Positions 1-8,912 of a stretch of DNA of 64,000 bases are shown here, piece after piece. A program made the position numbers and the translations under genes. The notes beneath the pieces were generated by a model. The model was not told the origin of the DNA and did no database searches. It was given only the letters and a program-made list of their open reading frames with translations. Source of the DNA: a virus; the IMG/VR virus record IMGVR_UViG_3300027659_000022, positions 22,366 to 86,365 of that record; one strand, 5' to 3'. The number at the start of each line of letters is the position of its first letter. The first letter of the stretch is position 1.

Positions 1-3000
1 ATTGGAGACGAATTAAGATCCACAAACGCTGGTCCTGCTGGTAGCTTGACGAATCTTGCAGATTCTTACTATTCTATGGGTGCGCTGTCAAGACTAGAAA
101 CAGTAGTCAGTCAAATTATCACTGGCTCTAACGTCACAGAAAGCTCAGGAAACACTGCTACACAGAGTGCAGCATTTCCGTATGCCAGCGCAGATGAACA
201 GGCAGATATCACACAGCTGGTAAGAGTAATACAGCATCAGATCGATTATCGAATCAGCACCACTCACATGGTTACCAACACAGATCCTACAGGTTACGAT
301 ACTGCTTATCTCACAGGCTACGGTGATGCTAGAACACTGATAAAAGAAAACAAAGAATTTATCAAAGCTGAAATCATCGCCTTTATCACTGAAAACTACC
401 CTTCAGTGAAATATTCTAGAACCATATGCAAACGAGACACAGGTTTTATTGTCGATGCTATGGTCTATGACTTGACCTATGGCGGTTTTACGCAGACACT
501 GAATGCAGGATTAGCCTATTTTGACGGCACCACAGGGCTGGAAATTGACGCATCAGAAGTCACTGCTACTGTGGCTGCTTATGGTAGATTAAAAACTGTG
601 ATGCAAGAAATCGCTGCTAACACCACAGTGACCAAATCCACAGGTAATGCTGCTACACAATGGACCGATGCGACTAATCTCACAGGTGGGTCTGCAGCCA
701 GCGCATTCATCGGCGCTAACATTGACAACATCACTAACCTATTAGCAGGCGATTCCACCGCAGCTACTCCTCCTATCGTTACAGTGACTTCGATAACTGG
801 CACAGACACCTTTGTTACTGCTGGTCACAGTCTACAAGCAGGCGACCTAGTGGTTCCTATTGAAACACAGAACGGACTCACTGTAGGCACACGTTATTAC
901 GTAATTGCATCAGGACTTACAGCTACTGATTTCAAGGTATCAACAAGTTATGCGGGTGCAGCAGCCACAGGATTTACTAACGGTTCTGGTTTAACCTTGG
1001 TAATGACCTACGAGGATCGTCCGATTGCCACCAACGCTGTAACTTCTACCACAGCACTAATTACTGCATTTACAACTCTAAGTGCGGCGGCTCAGACTAT
1101 TGTATCAAACATGACAGTTTATATTGATGCAAACTTTCCATCATTAACCTATGATCCTAATAAGTGTGAAAGAGATGCTAGAATTATCTTAGATGCAGTA
1201 GGCTATGACTTCATGTTTAACGCCAACGGACAAACTAGAAATGCAGCTTACGCTTATCTAAGAGCCAGTGCCAGCGATGTTTATAGTCTAGGACAGAAAG
1301 CAGCCACCCGAGCAGCATTTAGTTATGTGAAAACACAAGCCAAGGCCAACGTAGGCGGTGATGCTACTGCACAGGCTCGCATTGAAACACTGATGACTCT
1401 GTTAGATGATATCATTTATGGCGCCACCAACGAAGGTAGTCGCTGTGCTTCTGGTAACAGGATGGTGGATTACGCAGTTCTGCAGTTAGAAAGAAACAGA
1501 GATTATGTTGTTACAGAGATCGATGCGTACATAGACTCAACATATACAACCACAGTAACGAATGCCACAGCGGCCACAGATGTGTTTACCTGCACCAGCA
1601 CAGCTTGGATGCAGCGTAATGCAGCAGTGAGATTCTCAGGAACTGTATTTGGCGGTATTAGCACAGGTACAACATATTACATACAGAATGTTGTAAGCTC
1701 AACAACCTTTAAAATCTCAACTACAAGAGATTCAAACACAGCACTAGACATTGCATCTAATGCATCTGGATCTATGACTGTGAGCTTGTATTACAGCAGT
1801 GAAGCATGCCTGCGAGACGTTGGTACATATATTGACGCACTAAAATATGATTTGAAATATCCAGGCAACTACAAATCTCGATATGCCGCTAGATACTATG
1901 GTAACAGCGTGGTTGGCAGCCTAGAAGAAGACATGTATTATCTACGTGATGGTACAGGTGTTAGAGATCAGACACTGCAGGGACTCACAGGCGATCTTTT
2001 AGCACCTAATGAGTACGGTACATCAAGAGTTTCGGCCGGAGCCTACTGTTCCTTGGATCCAGGTTGGGGTCCAGAAGATTACCGTACCTGGATCAACACT
2101 CGCTCACCATACGTACAAGGGGTGACCACACTGGGTACAGCCGCCGTGGGACAGAAGATCGACGGCTCGCTGCACAATGGTGGTAATGATTCCATCGTTT
2201 CCAACGACTTCACACAGGTTATATCAGACGGTATTGGTGCTTGGATCACCAACAACGGTCGTGCTGAATTGGTATCAGTGTTCTCATACTATGCGCACAT
2301 CGGATATCTAGCAGAAAATGGTGGTAGGATCCGTGGCACCAACGGTAACTGTTCATACGGAGATTTTGGAGCTGTGGCAGAAGGATTTGATGCCAGTGAA
2401 ACACCTGGCACAGCCGTAGTAGATAATAGACTGCAATTTGAAGCAGTTATTGATCGCATTGTCACAGACGGATCGGCACTGACACAATTTGAATTTACCA
2501 ATGCTGGTATTGATTACACTGAAGTCACATATGTCATTACAGGTGGCGGCACTGGAGGATCAGTTCAGCAGGATGAATTCCGTGATGACGCTGTGTTCGA
2601 AGTACGCATGTTGGATCTAGTTGAAGACAGTACCGACGCTGAAGAAGCTGTAGGTAATTTTGGTGGATTTGGTTATATTACAAATTCCAACACCTGCCAG
2701 GGCGGCACATCAACTTCAGTGACTATTGCTGCCACAGATAGTGAGACCAGCACAGCCTATATAGGTATGAAAATCGTGCTCACAGGCGGTGCAGGTGTAG
2801 GACAGTTTGGTATTATCGACACATATAATTCAGGCACTAAAGTAGCAGGCTTGGTCAAAGAATCCGATGGCACAGCAGGATTTGATCATTTGATAGCAGG
2901 CACAGCAATAGTATCACCAGATGCTTCTAGCACCTATATCATCGAACCAAGAGTAACATTCTCAGCACCCGGCTACACATCCACAGCAGCTACACTGCCA

Positions 3001-5193
3001 ACCTCAGGCACATGGACCGCTGTCAAATACGGAGAAACCGCAGCGGTATACGCATCAGTCACCGGCACCTACAGTGGTGCCGGTGTTGGTGCTACATTTA
3101 CTGTGATACGCAACGGATGGAAATACACACCGTCCTTACAGACCGCTGGTACAGGATATGTGAGATTACAAACCATTACCATACTGGGAACCAGTCTCGG
3201 TGGGTTGAGCACAGCCAACGACCTAGTGATAACCATCACCGCGGTTAATGCTGCAACTGGAGCTATCTTAAACTTTGATCATGCAGGATATGGCATAGGT
3301 GGCAGATATGTAGCTCTAAGAGGTGGCAGCACAGTGGGCGCAACATCTGAAGATGGTATTGCATGGGATACTCGAGCCAGCTTAATGCCGAGTGCGGCAA
3401 ACTGGTCAGCTATGACTGCTGGCTTGTTTGATGACGGATCCACAGTGGGCAAAGTCAGCAAATTCGTAGCAGTTGCTGGAACCTCAGCCAACACCACAGG
3501 TGCATATTCAGATGACGGCATTACTTGGTCAGCCGCCAGTATGCAGACATCAGCAACATGGGTAGATGTGGCATTTGGTGGTTTCAGCGCACAGAAATTT
3601 GTAGCAATAGCCAGCGATGTAACCACTGTGCGGATCAGCAATGATGGTGAAAACTGGGATCAAACTGGCACACTTACCACCACTGGTTTCACAGCTATTG
3701 CATACGGTAAAAACAGATTCGTAGCCATCAAGAGTGGAACCGCAGTTACAAATTATGCTACCACATCAGGAGTCACGGGCACATGGACTGCAGGCACACT
3801 GCCAAGTTCATCGAACTGGAACAGTATAGCCTACGGTAATAACAGATTCGTAGCTGTGTCTAACACCAGTGGTACTGTAGCTGCCTACAGTCTAGATGGT
3901 ATTACGTGGACTGCCAGCACACTGCCATCAACAGCACAATGGACCAAGGTCACATACGGTCAAGGAGTATTCCTTGCTGTGAGTACAACCACAGCAGCAG
4001 CAACTTCTCCAGACGGTATCACATGGACTCTAAGAGCTACATCTACAGCAGCCAGTGGATTCTCAGCTGTCACTTTTGGTAACAGAAATCGTTATGGTCA
4101 ATTTGTAGGTGTTGGCGCTAGCACAGGCACAGTAGCCACATACATTAGAACTGGAGCCACTGCTAGAGCTCGTGCGTTGGTGGCATCTAACAAGATATTC
4201 CAGATTAACATCACAGAGCCTGGTTCTGGATATACTACTGAACCAACTATAACATTCACGGATCCTAACAACACCTTTGAAGCACCAGTAACCGTGAGAC
4301 GAGGATCGGGAGTATTGGCCAATCCATCGTTTGTTAACCGAGGCACGCAGTATGTCACCAGCAGCTGTGAAGTAGACATCGGCGACGGTTACGCCAACGT
4401 GTTCCAACCAGGCGCATTTGTAGCAGTGAGACAGATCACTGAACAACCAACTCCGGGATCTAATGTGGTGTTTGGACATCTACCAGATCGCACATTTAAA
4501 TTAGTGAATGTTATCACGTTCTTGGGCGTCAACGATGGAGCCTACACCGCATTCTTACAGATCAGTCCTAATTTAACCATCGGCGAAGCACCTGAAGATG
4601 CTGTAACGGTCACCACCAGACTGCGTTATAGCCAGTGTCGTTTAACTGGGCATGACTTCTTGGACATAGGTACTGGTAGTTTTATTGAAACTAACTATCC
4701 TAACTCTCCGTTGCAGCCGCCTATTCCAGCCAACGAAGCAGTTGATTCCAACGGTGGCCGTGTGTTCTTTACAAGCACAGACCAGGACGGTAACTTCCGA
4801 GTTGGCGACCTGTTTAACATTGAACAATCAACTGGTATTGCTACATTAAATGCTGATGCTTTTAATATTTCGGGCCTGCAAGAACTTAATTTAGGCAACG
4901 TGACACTAGGTGGCGGTTCGGCTACGATCACTGAATTCTCTACAGACCCGTTCTTTACTGCGGATTCAGACAATATCGTACCTACACAGAGAGCGATCAA
5001 AGCCTATATTGGCAGCCAAATTGGTGGTGGTGGTGCTAGCTTGAACGTTAACTCAGTGACAGCAGGATCAGTGTTTATCAGCTCAAATATCATAACTACT
5101 ACCACAGGCGGTGCGATTAAAATGAATGCTACCTTTGATTTCAGAGGGGGAGTAACTGGCCTTCCGTTGGCATTCAACTACTTTTTAAACTAA
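1..5193 (+). CDS. Giant tail-fibre/adhesin-like structural protein (5' partial)
   Basis: The frame is open from base 1, so the true start lies upstream; 1730 residues are visible. Residues 1-660 hold three copies of a unit with a Cys-x-x-Asp motif followed by a D-A-x-x-Y-D stretch and an Asn/Gly turn. Residues about 1100-1370 carry repeated units of the type S-x-D-G-I-T-W-T followed by an F-V-A-V strand, which suggests a BNR/kelch-like beta-propeller. The C-terminal part has the low-complexity Gly/Thr/Ser-rich beta sequence typical of marine myovirus fibres. A role in the tail fibre or baseplate periphery and in host contact is inferred from composition and from the fibre genes that follow. 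The exact T4 equivalent is not clear. Confidence 0.75.
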   Translation: MGDELRSTNAGPAGSLTNLADSYYSMGALSRLETVVSQIITGSNVTESSGNTATQSAAFPYASADEQADITQLVRVIQHQIDYRISTTHMVTNTDPTGYDTAYLTGYGDARTLIKENKEFIKAEIIAFITENYPSVKYSRTICKRDTGFIVDAMVYDLTYGGFTQTLNAGLAYFDGTTGLEIDASEVTATVAAYGRLKTVMQEIAANTTVTKSTGNAATQWTDATNLTGGSAASAFIGANIDNITNLLAGDSTAATPPIVTVTSITGTDTFVTAGHSLQAGDLVVPIETQNGLTVGTRYYVIASGLTATDFKVSTSYAGAAATGFTNGSGLTLVMTYEDRPIATNAVTSTTALITAFTTLSAAAQTIVSNMTVYIDANFPSLTYDPNKCERDARIILDAVGYDFMFNANGQTRNAAYAYLRASASDVYSLGQKAATRAAFSYVKTQAKANVGGDATAQARIETLMTLLDDIIYGATNEGSRCASGNRMVDYAVLQLERNRDYVVTEIDAYIDSTYTTTVTNATAATDVFTCTSTAWMQRNAAVRFSGTVFGGISTGTTYYIQNVVSSTTFKISTTRDSNTALDIASNASGSMTVSLYYSSEACLRDVGTYIDALKYDLKYPGNYKSRYAARYYGNSVVGSLEEDMYYLRDGTGVRDQTLQGLTGDLLAPNEYGTSRVSAGAYCSLDPGWGPEDYRTWINTRSPYVQGVTTLGTAAVGQKIDGSLHNGGNDSIVSNDFTQVISDGIGAWITNNGRAELVSVFSYYAHIGYLAENGGRIRGTNGNCSYGDFGAVAEGFDASETPGTAVVDNRLQFEAVIDRIVTDGSALTQFEFTNAGIDYTEVTYVITGGGTGGSVQQDEFRDDAVFEVRMLDLVEDSTDAEEAVGNFGGFGYITNSNTCQGGTSTSVTIAATDSETSTAYIGMKIVLTGGAGVGQFGIIDTYNSGTKVAGLVKESDGTAGFDHLIAGTAIVSPDASSTYIIEPRVTFSAPGYTSTAATLPTSGTWTAVKYGETAAVYASVTGTYSGAGVGATFTVIRNGWKYTPSLQTAGTGYVRLQTITILGTSLGGLSTANDLVITITAVNAATGAILNFDHAGYGIGGRYVALRGGSTVGATSEDGIAWDTRASLMPSAANWSAMTAGLFDDGSTVGKVSKFVAVAGTSANTTGAYSDDGITWSAASMQTSATWVDVAFGGFSAQKFVAIASDVTTVRISNDGENWDQTGTLTTTGFTAIAYGKNRFVAIKSGTAVTNYATTSGVTGTWTAGTLPSSSNWNSIAYGNNRFVAVSNTSGTVAAYSLDGITWTASTLPSTAQWTKVTYGQGVFLAVSTTTAAATSPDGITWTLRATSTAASGFSAVTFGNRNRYGQFVGVGASTGTVATYIRTGATARARALVASNKIFQINITEPGSGYTTEPTITFTDPNNTFEAPVTVRRGSGVLANPSFVNRGTQYVTSSCEVDIGDGYANVFQPGAFVAVRQITEQPTPGSNVVFGHLPDRTFKLVNVITFLGVNDGAYTAFLQISPNLTIGEAPEDAVTVTTRLRYSQCRLTGHDFLDIGTGSFIETNYPNSPLQPPIPANEAVDSNGGRVFFTSTDQDGNFRVGDLFNIEQSTGIATLNADAFNISGLQELNLGNVTLGGGSATITEFSTDPFFTADSDNIVPTQRAIKAYIGSQIGGGGASLNVNSVTAGSVFISSNIITTTTGGAIKMNATFDFRGGVTGLPLAFNYFLN

Positions 5194-5196
5194 ATA
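5191..5196 (+). promoter_or_regulatory. T4-type late promoter core TAAATA
   Basis: The TAAATA core overlaps the stop codon of the giant fibre gene. With the usual T4 late geometry, transcription would start near 5202, just before a GGAGAA ribosome binding site for the gene at 5216. Confidence 0.5.
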
Positions 5197-5215
5197 TATA
5201 CATGGAGAACAAATT

Positions 5216-5536
5216 ATGGCAACAGGAAGACTAGGAGTAGCAGATCTCTCAGCAGCTACTAATACCACATTATACACAGTGCCTGCAAGTACATTCGCAG
5301 TTGTAACTGTAAATGTGGTAAACAGGGGTGCATCAGCGGCTGCTGTAAGAATAGCAGTGGCTTCTACAGCATCTCCAGCAGATTCAGAATATATCGAATA
5401 TGACGTTAGCCTAGCTGCAAAAGGTGTGGTAGAACGCACAGGTATTGTTATGGATGCAGGAAAGCTCTTGGTAGTACGATCAAGTGCAGTAAGTGTAAAT
5501 GCTGTGGTTTACGGCATCGAAACTTCAACTGCGTAA
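5216..5536 (+). CDS. Small virion structural protein, conserved type
   Basis: This 106-residue protein is Ala/Val/Thr-rich with alternating hydrophobic residues and looks all-beta. The N-terminal M-A-T-G-R-L-G-V-A-D-L-S segment is one I associate with small structural proteins of marine T4-like phages. It has no signal peptide, membrane segment or Cys. A GGAGAA ribosome binding site lies 8 bases before the ATG, and a late promoter core overlaps the previous stop codon, which fits virion expression. It sits between the giant fibre and another fibre gene, so a tail-fibre or baseplate accessory role is inferred. No enzymatic motif is visible. Confidence 0.55.
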   Translation: MATGRLGVADLSAATNTTLYTVPASTFAVVTVNVVNRGASAAAVRIAVASTASPADSEYIEYDVSLAAKGVVERTGIVMDAGKLLVVRSSAVSVNAVVYGIETSTA

Positions 5537-5549
5537 CTAGGAGAATCAA

Positions 5550-6227
5550 ATGGGTAGAAAACATACAGCAGGATCGGTTGGTAATCAAGGTGTTGGCGGT
5601 GTTCAAGTTGATAACACCACGTTGTCTGCTGCTGACAATCAAAACATCACCATTGATGCATCCGGAACCGGTTTATTTGTAATCGCAAGTGATACACTGA
5701 TACAGGCTCAAGGCGACTTGAGATTTGGTGATGCTGACAGTTCTAATTATGTTGGGTTCCAGGCTCCAGGAACAGTTTCAGCTAATGTGTTATGGACACT
5801 GCCCGCAACTGACGGATCTAACACACAGGCGTTGACTACCAACGGATCAGGTACATTGTCTTGGGCCACGAATTCCGTAGTCATATCTGACGAAGCCGCA
5901 GACGCTGCTTCCAACTATGTGGCGTTTACAACAGCCACTACAGGACAAATTACCACAGCTAGAGTCAGCAGTACTAAACTTACCTTTCAGCCAAGTTCTG
6001 GAACACTGACATCTACCGTTGTGACTTCAACAGGAAACACCACTGTTGGTGCAAATCTAAACATAACTGGAATTCCCAGTATCACTGGAAGCTTTCCGGT
6101 GTACCAAAATCAAACCAGTATAAACACTTATACAATACCTGCAGGAACCAACGCTATGAGTGCAGGACCAATAACTATTGCTGCTGGACAAACGGTGACA
6201 GTTAATGGAGATTGGAGCATAGTCTAA
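5550..6227 (+). CDS. Tail-fibre-like structural protein
   Basis: This 225-residue protein starts after an AGGAG ribosome binding site. Its central part (about residues 50-110) carries D-L-R-F-G-D-A-D-S-S-N-Y-V-G-F-Q-A-P and W-T-L-P-A-x-D-G-S-N-x-Q-A-L-T-T-N-G-S-G-T-L-S-W, a segment often seen in phage tail-fibre shafts just before the distal domain. The C-terminal part is a Ser/Thr-rich beta repeat. Its TAA stop overlaps the ATG of the next gene by one base, which suggests translational coupling into the fibre array that follows. The fibre assignment is based on motif resemblance and context. Confidence 0.6.
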   Translation: MGRKHTAGSVGNQGVGGVQVDNTTLSAADNQNITIDASGTGLFVIASDTLIQAQGDLRFGDADSSNYVGFQAPGTVSANVLWTLPATDGSNTQALTTNGSGTLSWATNSVVISDEAADAASNYVAFTTATTGQITTARVSSTKLTFQPSSGTLTSTVVTSTGNTTVGANLNITGIPSITGSFPVYQNQTSINTYTIPAGTNAMSAGPITIAAGQTVTVNGDWSIV

Positions 6228-6793
6228 TGAGCACACTGGTCACTGACGAATTACAAGGACCACATGAGGCCAACCATCTCATAGCAATGCCAAACAACAC
6301 TACCTTGTACGCTGCTGGGCAGACAATACAAACTGTTTGGAGAAAATTTCAAGGTGTGCAGACCTATAACAGCTATAATGATAACACCAGTAGACCAATC
6401 AGTGGATTGGATGTTAATATCACACTTAAGAGAGCCAACAGTAAAGTTATCCTAAAATGGTGGATTTTTTATGAAGCCCATCATGATATAACATTTCAGG
6501 CAATCCGTGGGGGCACAGTAATTGGATTCAACTCAGAAGTTGGTAATGTTAGATACAGCGGTATGGGTGGTGCTGACTATGAACATTCACATGATCAAAA
6601 TAGTACCCCAACATACCAGCATCATTGCTGGATTGACTCCCCAGGCACAGTTGGTCCGCACACTTATCAAATAGGTTCAAGATCATCTTCAAGTGCAAAC
6701 TATGATATTCGTATGAATCGTTCTTGGAATGGTCCAACTGATGACCACGAAGTGGGTATAAGCTGGTGTGTGGTAGAGGAGATAGCTGTATGA
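6227..6793 (+). CDS. Fibre-array protein A1 (small tail-fibre paralogue)
   Basis: This 188-residue protein is the first of nine related genes. The ATG at 6227 overlaps the previous stop and is preferred over an in-frame TTG at 6212. The opening M-S-T-L-V-T-D-E-L resembles the fibre start M-S-T-L-K-V. The A-type subfamily signature is a Y-E-A-H-H-D-I-x-F strand pair near residues 85-95, an S-T-P turn near 127, a P-G-T-x-x-x-x-T-Y motif near 145, R-S-S-S-S near 158 and a terminal D-D-H-E-V-G-I-S with V-E-E-I-A. A similar terminal pattern is common at the distal end of phage fibres. It probably forms a receptor-contact or tip module; its oligomeric state is unknown. Confidence 0.55.
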   Translation: MSTLVTDELQGPHEANHLIAMPNNTTLYAAGQTIQTVWRKFQGVQTYNSYNDNTSRPISGLDVNITLKRANSKVILKWWIFYEAHHDITFQAIRGGTVIGFNSEVGNVRYSGMGGADYEHSHDQNSTPTYQHHCWIDSPGTVGPHTYQIGSRSSSSANYDIRMNRSWNGPTDDHEVGISWCVVEEIAV

Positions 6794-7344
6794 GCGTGAC
6801 TCTTAACAATCTCCAACCACAATCAGGCACAGAAATCGTATTCAATGCCGCACATCAGATGCAGCACCAAGGTAAAGTTGTGCAGACTCAGACAGTAACT
6901 ACTCATGTGCGAACCACTTATTCAGCAACCAACAGCGGAAATGGCAATGTGATCACTCAGCTAAATTTACTCATCACACCATATCGTGCGGACAGTTACA
7001 TTTGGTTGCGATGGACAGTGGCCTATGAAATGCATCATGACACATCGTTTGTTGTACAACGCGATGGTACTTTAATTGGATACAATTTAGATATAGGTAA
7101 TACTAGATGGAGTAATATACTTACTCCGCAATATGATAATGATTACTCATCAACACCCCAGGTTAGTACTATAAATTGGTTTGATCTTGCGGGATCAACT
7201 GCTGCGAGAACCTATCAATTAGCTGTAAGAAGCAGTGGCGGCAGCAACCATACATTTGCTCTTAATAGAACTCTTGGTTCCACAGGCACAGACGGTCACG
7301 AGATTGGGGTTAGTCATGGTATAGCAAGGGAGATCAGTGGATGA
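6790..7344 (+). CDS. Fibre-array protein A2 (small tail-fibre paralogue)
   Basis: This 184-residue paralogue of A1 has its ATG overlapping the preceding TGA as ATGA; a longer in-frame start at 6766 would lie deep inside A1. It shares R-A-D-S-Y-I-W-L-R-W-T-V-A-Y-E-M-H-H-D near residues 65-85, R-D-G-T-L-I-G-Y-N, R-S-S-G-G-S-N-H near 155 and a D-G-H-E-I-G-V-S ending. An 18-base stretch at 7234-7251 within its R-S-S-G-G-S-N-H region is repeated exactly in the next gene. The ATGA junctions imply coupled translation along the array. Confidence 0.55.
   Translation: MSVTLNNLQPQSGTEIVFNAAHQMQHQGKVVQTQTVTTHVRTTYSATNSGNGNVITQLNLLITPYRADSYIWLRWTVAYEMHHDTSFVVQRDGTLIGYNLDIGNTRWSNILTPQYDNDYSSTPQVSTINWFDLAGSTAARTYQLAVRSSGGSNHTFALNRTLGSTGTDGHEIGVSHGIAREISG
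7234..7251 (+). repeat. Exact 18-bp direct repeat, copy 1
   Basis: The sequence agtggcggcagcaaccat occurs here and again at 7839-7856, at the equivalent S-G-G-S-N-H position of the neighbouring paralogue. A 13-bp core (ggcggcagcaacc) recurs at 8802-8814 in a third paralogue. It may reflect recent duplication or gene conversion. Confidence 0.8.
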
Positions 7345-7955
7345 CCTTAAAAGTAAACAATATTTCAGGAACCAGCGGCGTTGTTCGCGTGGCACATCCC
7401 AACGCCATATATCAACCAGGACAGATCATACAGGTCAAATGGAGCCGTGCCATGCAGCGTCTACGTTACAATATCCCTAACAACGACGGTGGAAGCCGAG
7501 GCGATGTTTTTGCCACGGGTATCTCAGAAGGTGGCACCATCATACGTCCCTTGGATGTTACAATCACTCCAAAAAGTCTAGACAGTTATATCTTTGTGGA
7601 ATTTTGTGTGGCCTATGAAGCCACAAACAATATTGTGTTTAACATAGTCAGAGACGGAATGTTAGTCGGTGCGTCATTTGCCAACGTCAACGATCAAACA
7701 TACAATAGTAGATGGACTGGTGCAGGTGTTAGTCGCTATGACAATAACGATTCATCAACACCGGGTCATATCTGCTTGCCTTGGGTAGACAGACCGGGAA
7801 CCACAGATCCAGTAACCTACGGATTTGCTGCACGTAGTAGTGGCGGCAGCAACCATGAGTTCATGTTAAATACCACCTACGGCAGTTACCTAAACGGTCA
7901 AGACGATCATGAAGTTGGCGTGAGCTTTGGAATCGCACAAGAAATAGCATTTTAA
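7341..7955 (+). CDS. Fibre-array protein A3 (small tail-fibre paralogue)
   Basis: This 204-residue A-type paralogue starts with an ATGA overlap on A2. It has a longer N-terminal loop (about residues 40-70) than A1 and A2. It then follows the same pattern: D-S-Y-I-F-V-E-F-C-V-A-Y-E-A, I-V-R-D-G-M-L-V-G, N-D-S-S-T-P, D-R-P-G-T-T-D-P-V-T-Y, R-S-S-G-G-S-N-H and D-D-H-E-V-G-V-S-F-G-I-A-Q-E-I. It is the last A-type copy, and a chaperone-like gene follows after 22 bases. The fibre or adhesin role is inferred from family and context. Confidence 0.55.
   Translation: MTLKVNNISGTSGVVRVAHPNAIYQPGQIIQVKWSRAMQRLRYNIPNNDGGSRGDVFATGISEGGTIIRPLDVTITPKSLDSYIFVEFCVAYEATNNIVFNIVRDGMLVGASFANVNDQTYNSRWTGAGVSRYDNNDSSTPGHICLPWVDRPGTTDPVTYGFAARSSGGSNHEFMLNTTYGSYLNGQDDHEVGVSFGIAQEIAF
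7839..7856 (+). repeat. Exact 18-bp direct repeat, copy 2
   Basis: This is identical to 7234-7251 and sits at the homologous position of the next paralogue. Flanking sequence differs, so the identity is local. Confidence 0.8.
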
Positions 7956-7977
7956 AGAATAATAAGGATCTAATACA

Positions 7978-8412
7978 ATGGCAGACGAACAAACTAAAAT
8001 TTTACCTGTGGCAACAGCACTGGGCGTGCTGTGTCCTAATAATAAATGGAGCATCGAAGCTGATGACCTAGCTACTCTAGTTTGGGATGACGATCCAGAA
8101 GCTAGACCCACAGATGAAGAGATTACTGCAAAAGCTCAAGAATTACTAGCGGCAGCTCCATTACGAAGACTGCGTCAAATGCGCGATGAACGCATGCGTG
8201 AAGTAGATTGGGTTACATTACGAGCAGCTAGAACTGGGGAACCTGTTCCCCAAGAATGGCGGGACTACATGCAGGCTCTAGCTGATATCACCGATCAAGT
8301 AGGCAATGCTACACTCAGTGGGAGAGAAATCTTTGGTGTAACATGGCCTGAGCGTCCAGACGGGAAGCCAGCAGGTAATCAGAGAGCCCAACGAGGATTA
8401 TTCGGTCTATGA
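7978..8412 (+). CDS. Tail-fibre assembly chaperone-like protein (Phage_tail_APC type)
   Basis: This 144-residue protein has an aggaT-type ribosome binding site about 10 bases upstream. After an acidic N-terminal half, residues 60-105 read L-R-x-M-R-D-E-R-M-R-E-V-D-W-V-T-L, then a Pro, then W-R-D-Y-M-Q-A-L-A-D-I. This is the pattern of the phage tail assembly chaperone family (R-D-x-x-L-x-x-x-D-W ... W-x-x-Y-R-Q-A-L-R-D). Such proteins help fold or attach tail fibres. It lies between A-type and B-type fibre paralogues, which fits a dedicated chaperone for the array. Its stop overlaps the next gene. Confidence 0.65.
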   Translation: MADEQTKILPVATALGVLCPNNKWSIEADDLATLVWDDDPEARPTDEEITAKAQELLAAAPLRRLRQMRDERMREVDWVTLRAARTGEPVPQEWRDYMQALADITDQVGNATLSGREIFGVTWPERPDGKPAGNQRAQRGLFGL

Positions 8413-8912
8413 CAACACTAAGGGTAGATAATCTACAACATCAAAATCAAGAATATCTTTTACCACTGACTCAACTACGTCAGCGTACTATTAAAGAATA
8501 TCGTCAAACCTATCAAAATGGTAGTTGGGAACCCAGCGACTCTTACGCATGGGCTCCAGGATTATGGGTTGATTATCAGCCAGCTTCGGCATCAAGTAGA
8601 ATTAGAGCCACTTGGTGTTTTAATTTCGCACACACCGACGGTCATGCAATTTCCAGCTGTGTATTTTACAGCAACGGCAGCACCGAACAAGGCCGGCACA
8701 GCATAGCAGGTCAGAGCCCAGAATATCGACACACCTATGTATGGGAATTTGACAGCTGGGGTACTAGTCGTGCTCGTATCGGATATCAAATAAGACGGCA
8801 CGGCGGCAGCAACCGACCTAGATTTTTTGGTACGCACCATTGGGATGGTGTTGGATCAAATCAAACTGGAACCAGCCAACTGTTTGTAGAGGAATATTTG
8901 CCAATAACATGA
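8409..8912 (+). CDS. Fibre-array protein B1 (small tail-fibre paralogue)
   Basis: This 167-residue protein begins M-T-T-L-R-V-D-N-L-Q, the standard fibre opening. It is the first of six B-type copies defined by T-Y-x-x-G-x-W-x-P-x-x-x-Y-x-W-x-P-G, S-R-I-R-x-T, H-A-I-S near residue 78, F-Y-x-N-G, a W-x-F-D-S-W-G-T-S-R-A-R-I-G-Y-Q core near 120 and H-H-W-D-G-V-G-S-N-Q near the C terminus, ending V-E-E-Y. The ATG overlaps the chaperone-like gene as ATGA. Trp and Gly richness suggests a compact beta fold. Receptor binding is inferred. Confidence 0.55.
   Translation: MTTLRVDNLQHQNQEYLLPLTQLRQRTIKEYRQTYQNGSWEPSDSYAWAPGLWVDYQPASASSRIRATWCFNFAHTDGHAISSCVFYSNGSTEQGRHSIAGQSPEYRHTYVWEFDSWGTSRARIGYQIRRHGGSNRPRFFGTHHWDGVGSNQTGTSQLFVEEYLPIT
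8841..8863 (+). repeat. Exact 23-bp direct repeat in B-type fibre genes, copy 1
   Basis: The block beginning tgggatggtgttgg at 8841 is repeated exactly at 9863-9885 in paralogue B3, across the W-D-G-V-G-S-N-Q codons. The identity extends through third codon positions, which favours recent copying over protein-level constraint. Confidence 0.8.

Noticed and set aside
3279-5000. Several antisense open frames of 60-138 codons inside the giant fibre gene
   Set aside because: They mirror the Thr/Ser/Gly codon bias of the sense strand, lack ribosome binding sites and known motifs, and overlap each other.
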